A stretch of DNA of 8,251 nucleotides from Bacteroidota bacterium (GTDB taxonomy: Bacteria; Bacteroidota; Bacteroidia; NORP154), in NCBI GenBank assembly GCA_002401055.1, contig NVRZ01000014.1, positions 1 to 8,251 on the forward strand. The letters run 5' to 3'. The position numbers and the translations under genes were made by a program. Shown piece by piece: positions 6,670 through 8,251 of this stretch (position 1 is the first letter of the stretch; each line of letters begins with the position of its first letter). The notes below the pieces were generated by a model that worked only from the letters and a program-made list of their open reading frames with translations, was not told the DNA's origin and did not search any database.

Positions 6670-8251
6670 ATGACGAAAAACATAATATTATCAATTTGGA
6701 TTATCATTCTTGGCCAATCTTCAATTTGTGCTCAATCCCTATATGACCAAACATCAATAACAGAAATCAAAATGTACTTTTCGCAAACCGACTGGGATGC
6801 GCAACTCGATGCCTTGTATCTAATTGATAGCGGAGACAGGGTAATTGCTGATTCAGTAATTATCAATGGTATTCGTTTTGACAGCGTAGGAGTACGCTAC
6901 AAAGGCAATAGCTCATACAGTGAAACGAATGCAAAGAACCCATTCAATGTAAAATTGGATTACATAAAGGGTAAGCAGGATTATGACGGGCACGTAACTC
7001 TTAAATTAAATAATGGTTTTAGGGACCCCTCTTTTCTGAGAGATATACTCTCCTATGAGATAGCAAGAAAATACATGGATGTACCAGAGGCTAACTTCAC
7101 CAATGTATACATCAACGGAAGTTTCCATGGCGTTTACGCCAACGTAGAAGCGATAGATGAAAAGTTCTTGCTAGAGCATTGTTACTCATCGAGTAATCCA
7201 TTCTTTAAGTGTAATCCACAGTATGGAGGTGGCAACTGGAGTGACCTGGTTTACTATGGAGATGACAGTTTATCTTACTACGACAAATATGAGATTAAAA
7301 CGACCTATGGATGGGCTGATCTGATTATGCTCTGTAAGATGATCGAACAAAACCCTGAAAGTATTGAACAATACCTGGATGTCGACAGGGCAATTTGGTT
7401 GCTTGCTTTTAACAATGCCTTAGTGAGCCTCGATAGCTATGTAGGTGGATTTAAGCAAAACTATTATGCTTATAAGGATCAAAACGACCGGTTTGACCTT
7501 ATAGTTTGGGATCAAAACTTATCCTTTGGATGCATGGGTAATACCGGCATTGGCAACTTAGGCACTACTGCAGATAAAAGTATGCTATCCCCCTTCATTC
7601 ATGATTCAGACCCTCTTTGGCCGCTAATTGTTCTGGTCATGAGTAATGACACCTATAAAAATCAATATGTCGCGCATATGCGAACAATCATGGCTGAAAA
7701 CTTCACCAACAACCTATATGAAACGAGGGCCCTGGCTTTACAGGCCATCATTGGCGCCTCCATTCAAATTGATGTGAATGGATTTTACAATTACTCCGAT
7801 TTTCAAAACAACGTGTACAATGATATATCCAGTGGTGGCCCTGGAGGGGCTTTGCCAGGTATAGTGGCCCTTATGAGTGCAAGAGTAAGTTATCTTGCCG
7901 GACTGACAGAATTTCAGGCTACTCCCCCATCCATTTCAGGAATTGGCAACTCTCCCGTTTCAGTTAATTACAACGATCAGGTATTTTTGACCACAACAGT
8001 TTCAGGGGCTGATTCGGTCACCTTGGCTTATCGATTTGGAAAGCAATTCACTTTTCAAAAAGTAAAGATGTACGATGACGGTGCACATGGCGATGGCGCA
8101 ATCGCAGATGGCGTGTATGGAGCAGAAATTACTGCCAGCAGTGGATCAATTGAGTATTACATATATGCTGAAAACCAAACCGCTGGAATCTTTTCACCAG
8201 AAGCAGCAGAGCACGTGTTTTATTCAATCAATGTTACTCTGCCGACGATTA
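6670..8251 (+). CDS. Secreted CotH kinase family protein, cut at the 3' edge
   Basis: The frame is open from ATG 6670 for 527 codons to the right edge, so the C-terminus is missing. Residues 1-21 are a signal peptide (cleavage near ICA/QS). The CotH domain spans about 30-410: GVRYKGNSSY (74-83, nucleotide-binding-loop-like), FNVKLDY (92-98), LKLNNGFRDPSFLRD (111-125), FHGVYANVEAIDE (152-164) and VWDQNLSFG (279-287), where D281 and N283 match the expected metal-binding WDxN/D motif. CotH proteins are atypical secretory-pathway kinases; Bacillus CotH phosphorylates spore-coat proteins, but the targets of bacteroidotal members are unknown. Residues about 417-520 form an Ig-like domain with KMYDDGAHGDGAIADGVY (466-483), characteristic of 'choice-of-anchor X' domains. 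A type IX secretion tail would lie beyond the window and cannot be confirmed. It is probably a separate transcription unit. Confidence 0.92.
   Translation, partial: MTKNIILSIWIIILGQSSICAQSLYDQTSITEIKMYFSQTDWDAQLDALYLIDSGDRVIADSVIINGIRFDSVGVRYKGNSSYSETNAKNPFNVKLDYIKGKQDYDGHVTLKLNNGFRDPSFLRDILSYEIARKYMDVPEANFTNVYINGSFHGVYANVEAIDEKFLLEHCYSSSNPFFKCNPQYGGGNWSDLVYYGDDSLSYYDKYEIKTTYGWADLIMLCKMIEQNPESIEQYLDVDRAIWLLAFNNALVSLDSYVGGFKQNYYAYKDQNDRFDLIVWDQNLSFGCMGNTGIGNLGTTADKSMLSPFIHDSDPLWPLIVLVMSNDTYKNQYVAHMRTIMAENFTNNLYETRALALQAIIGASIQIDVNGFYNYSDFQNNVYNDISSGGPGGALPGIVALMSARVSYLAGLTEFQATPPSISGIGNSPVSVNYNDQVFLTTTVSGADSVTLAYRFGKQFTFQKVKMYDDGAHGDGAIADGVYGAEITASSGSIEYYIYAENQTAGIFSPEAAEHVFYSINVTLPTI

Overview
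The window looks like chromosomal DNA from a member of the Bacteroidota, probably Cytophagales or a relative. This is inferred from gene content: large CotH-type secreted proteins, a YfiR/DUF4154 protein beside a SpoIIE-type phosphatase, an outer-membrane barrel starting with a Cys-rich GCSDPGLC segment, AT-rich coding sequence and no visible Shine-Dalgarno motifs. The species cannot be named from the sequence alone. No rRNA, tRNA, CRISPR array, transposase or integrase is visible, and no gene-free stretch exceeds 300 bases.

The left 5.4 kb is a minus-strand cluster. In transcription order it holds: a small secreted YfiR-family protein (5372 to 4857); a 135-bp gap with a hairpin resembling a terminator or attenuator; a membrane-anchored sensor phosphatase with an intact SpoIIE/PP2C catalytic domain (4721 to 3192); and two tandem paralogues with secreted beta-helix-like N-terminal domains, of which the first is complete and ends in a K+-channel-like pore (3156 to 1324). 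The second (1327 to 1) overlaps the first by four bases and runs off the left edge. Both paralogues appear to start with TTG. Their DNA is about 97% identical over the first 142 bases of the window (matching 1809-1950) and much less similar beyond, so a conserved membrane module is joined to strongly diverged ectodomains.

The right 2.8 kb is on the plus strand. A probable outer-membrane beta-barrel protein (5447-6454) is divergent from the yfiR-like gene across 74 bp. It is followed by a strong 16-bp inverted repeat of REP type. A large secreted CotH-kinase-family protein (6670 onward) is cut by the right edge.

Working hypothesis (inference): the minus-strand genes form an envelope signalling cluster in which a periplasmic YfiR-like protein controls the phosphatase, and a pair of channels with periplasmic beta-helix sensor domains is produced together with it. 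The divergent barrel protein may share this regulation. The CotH gene looks like a separate unit.
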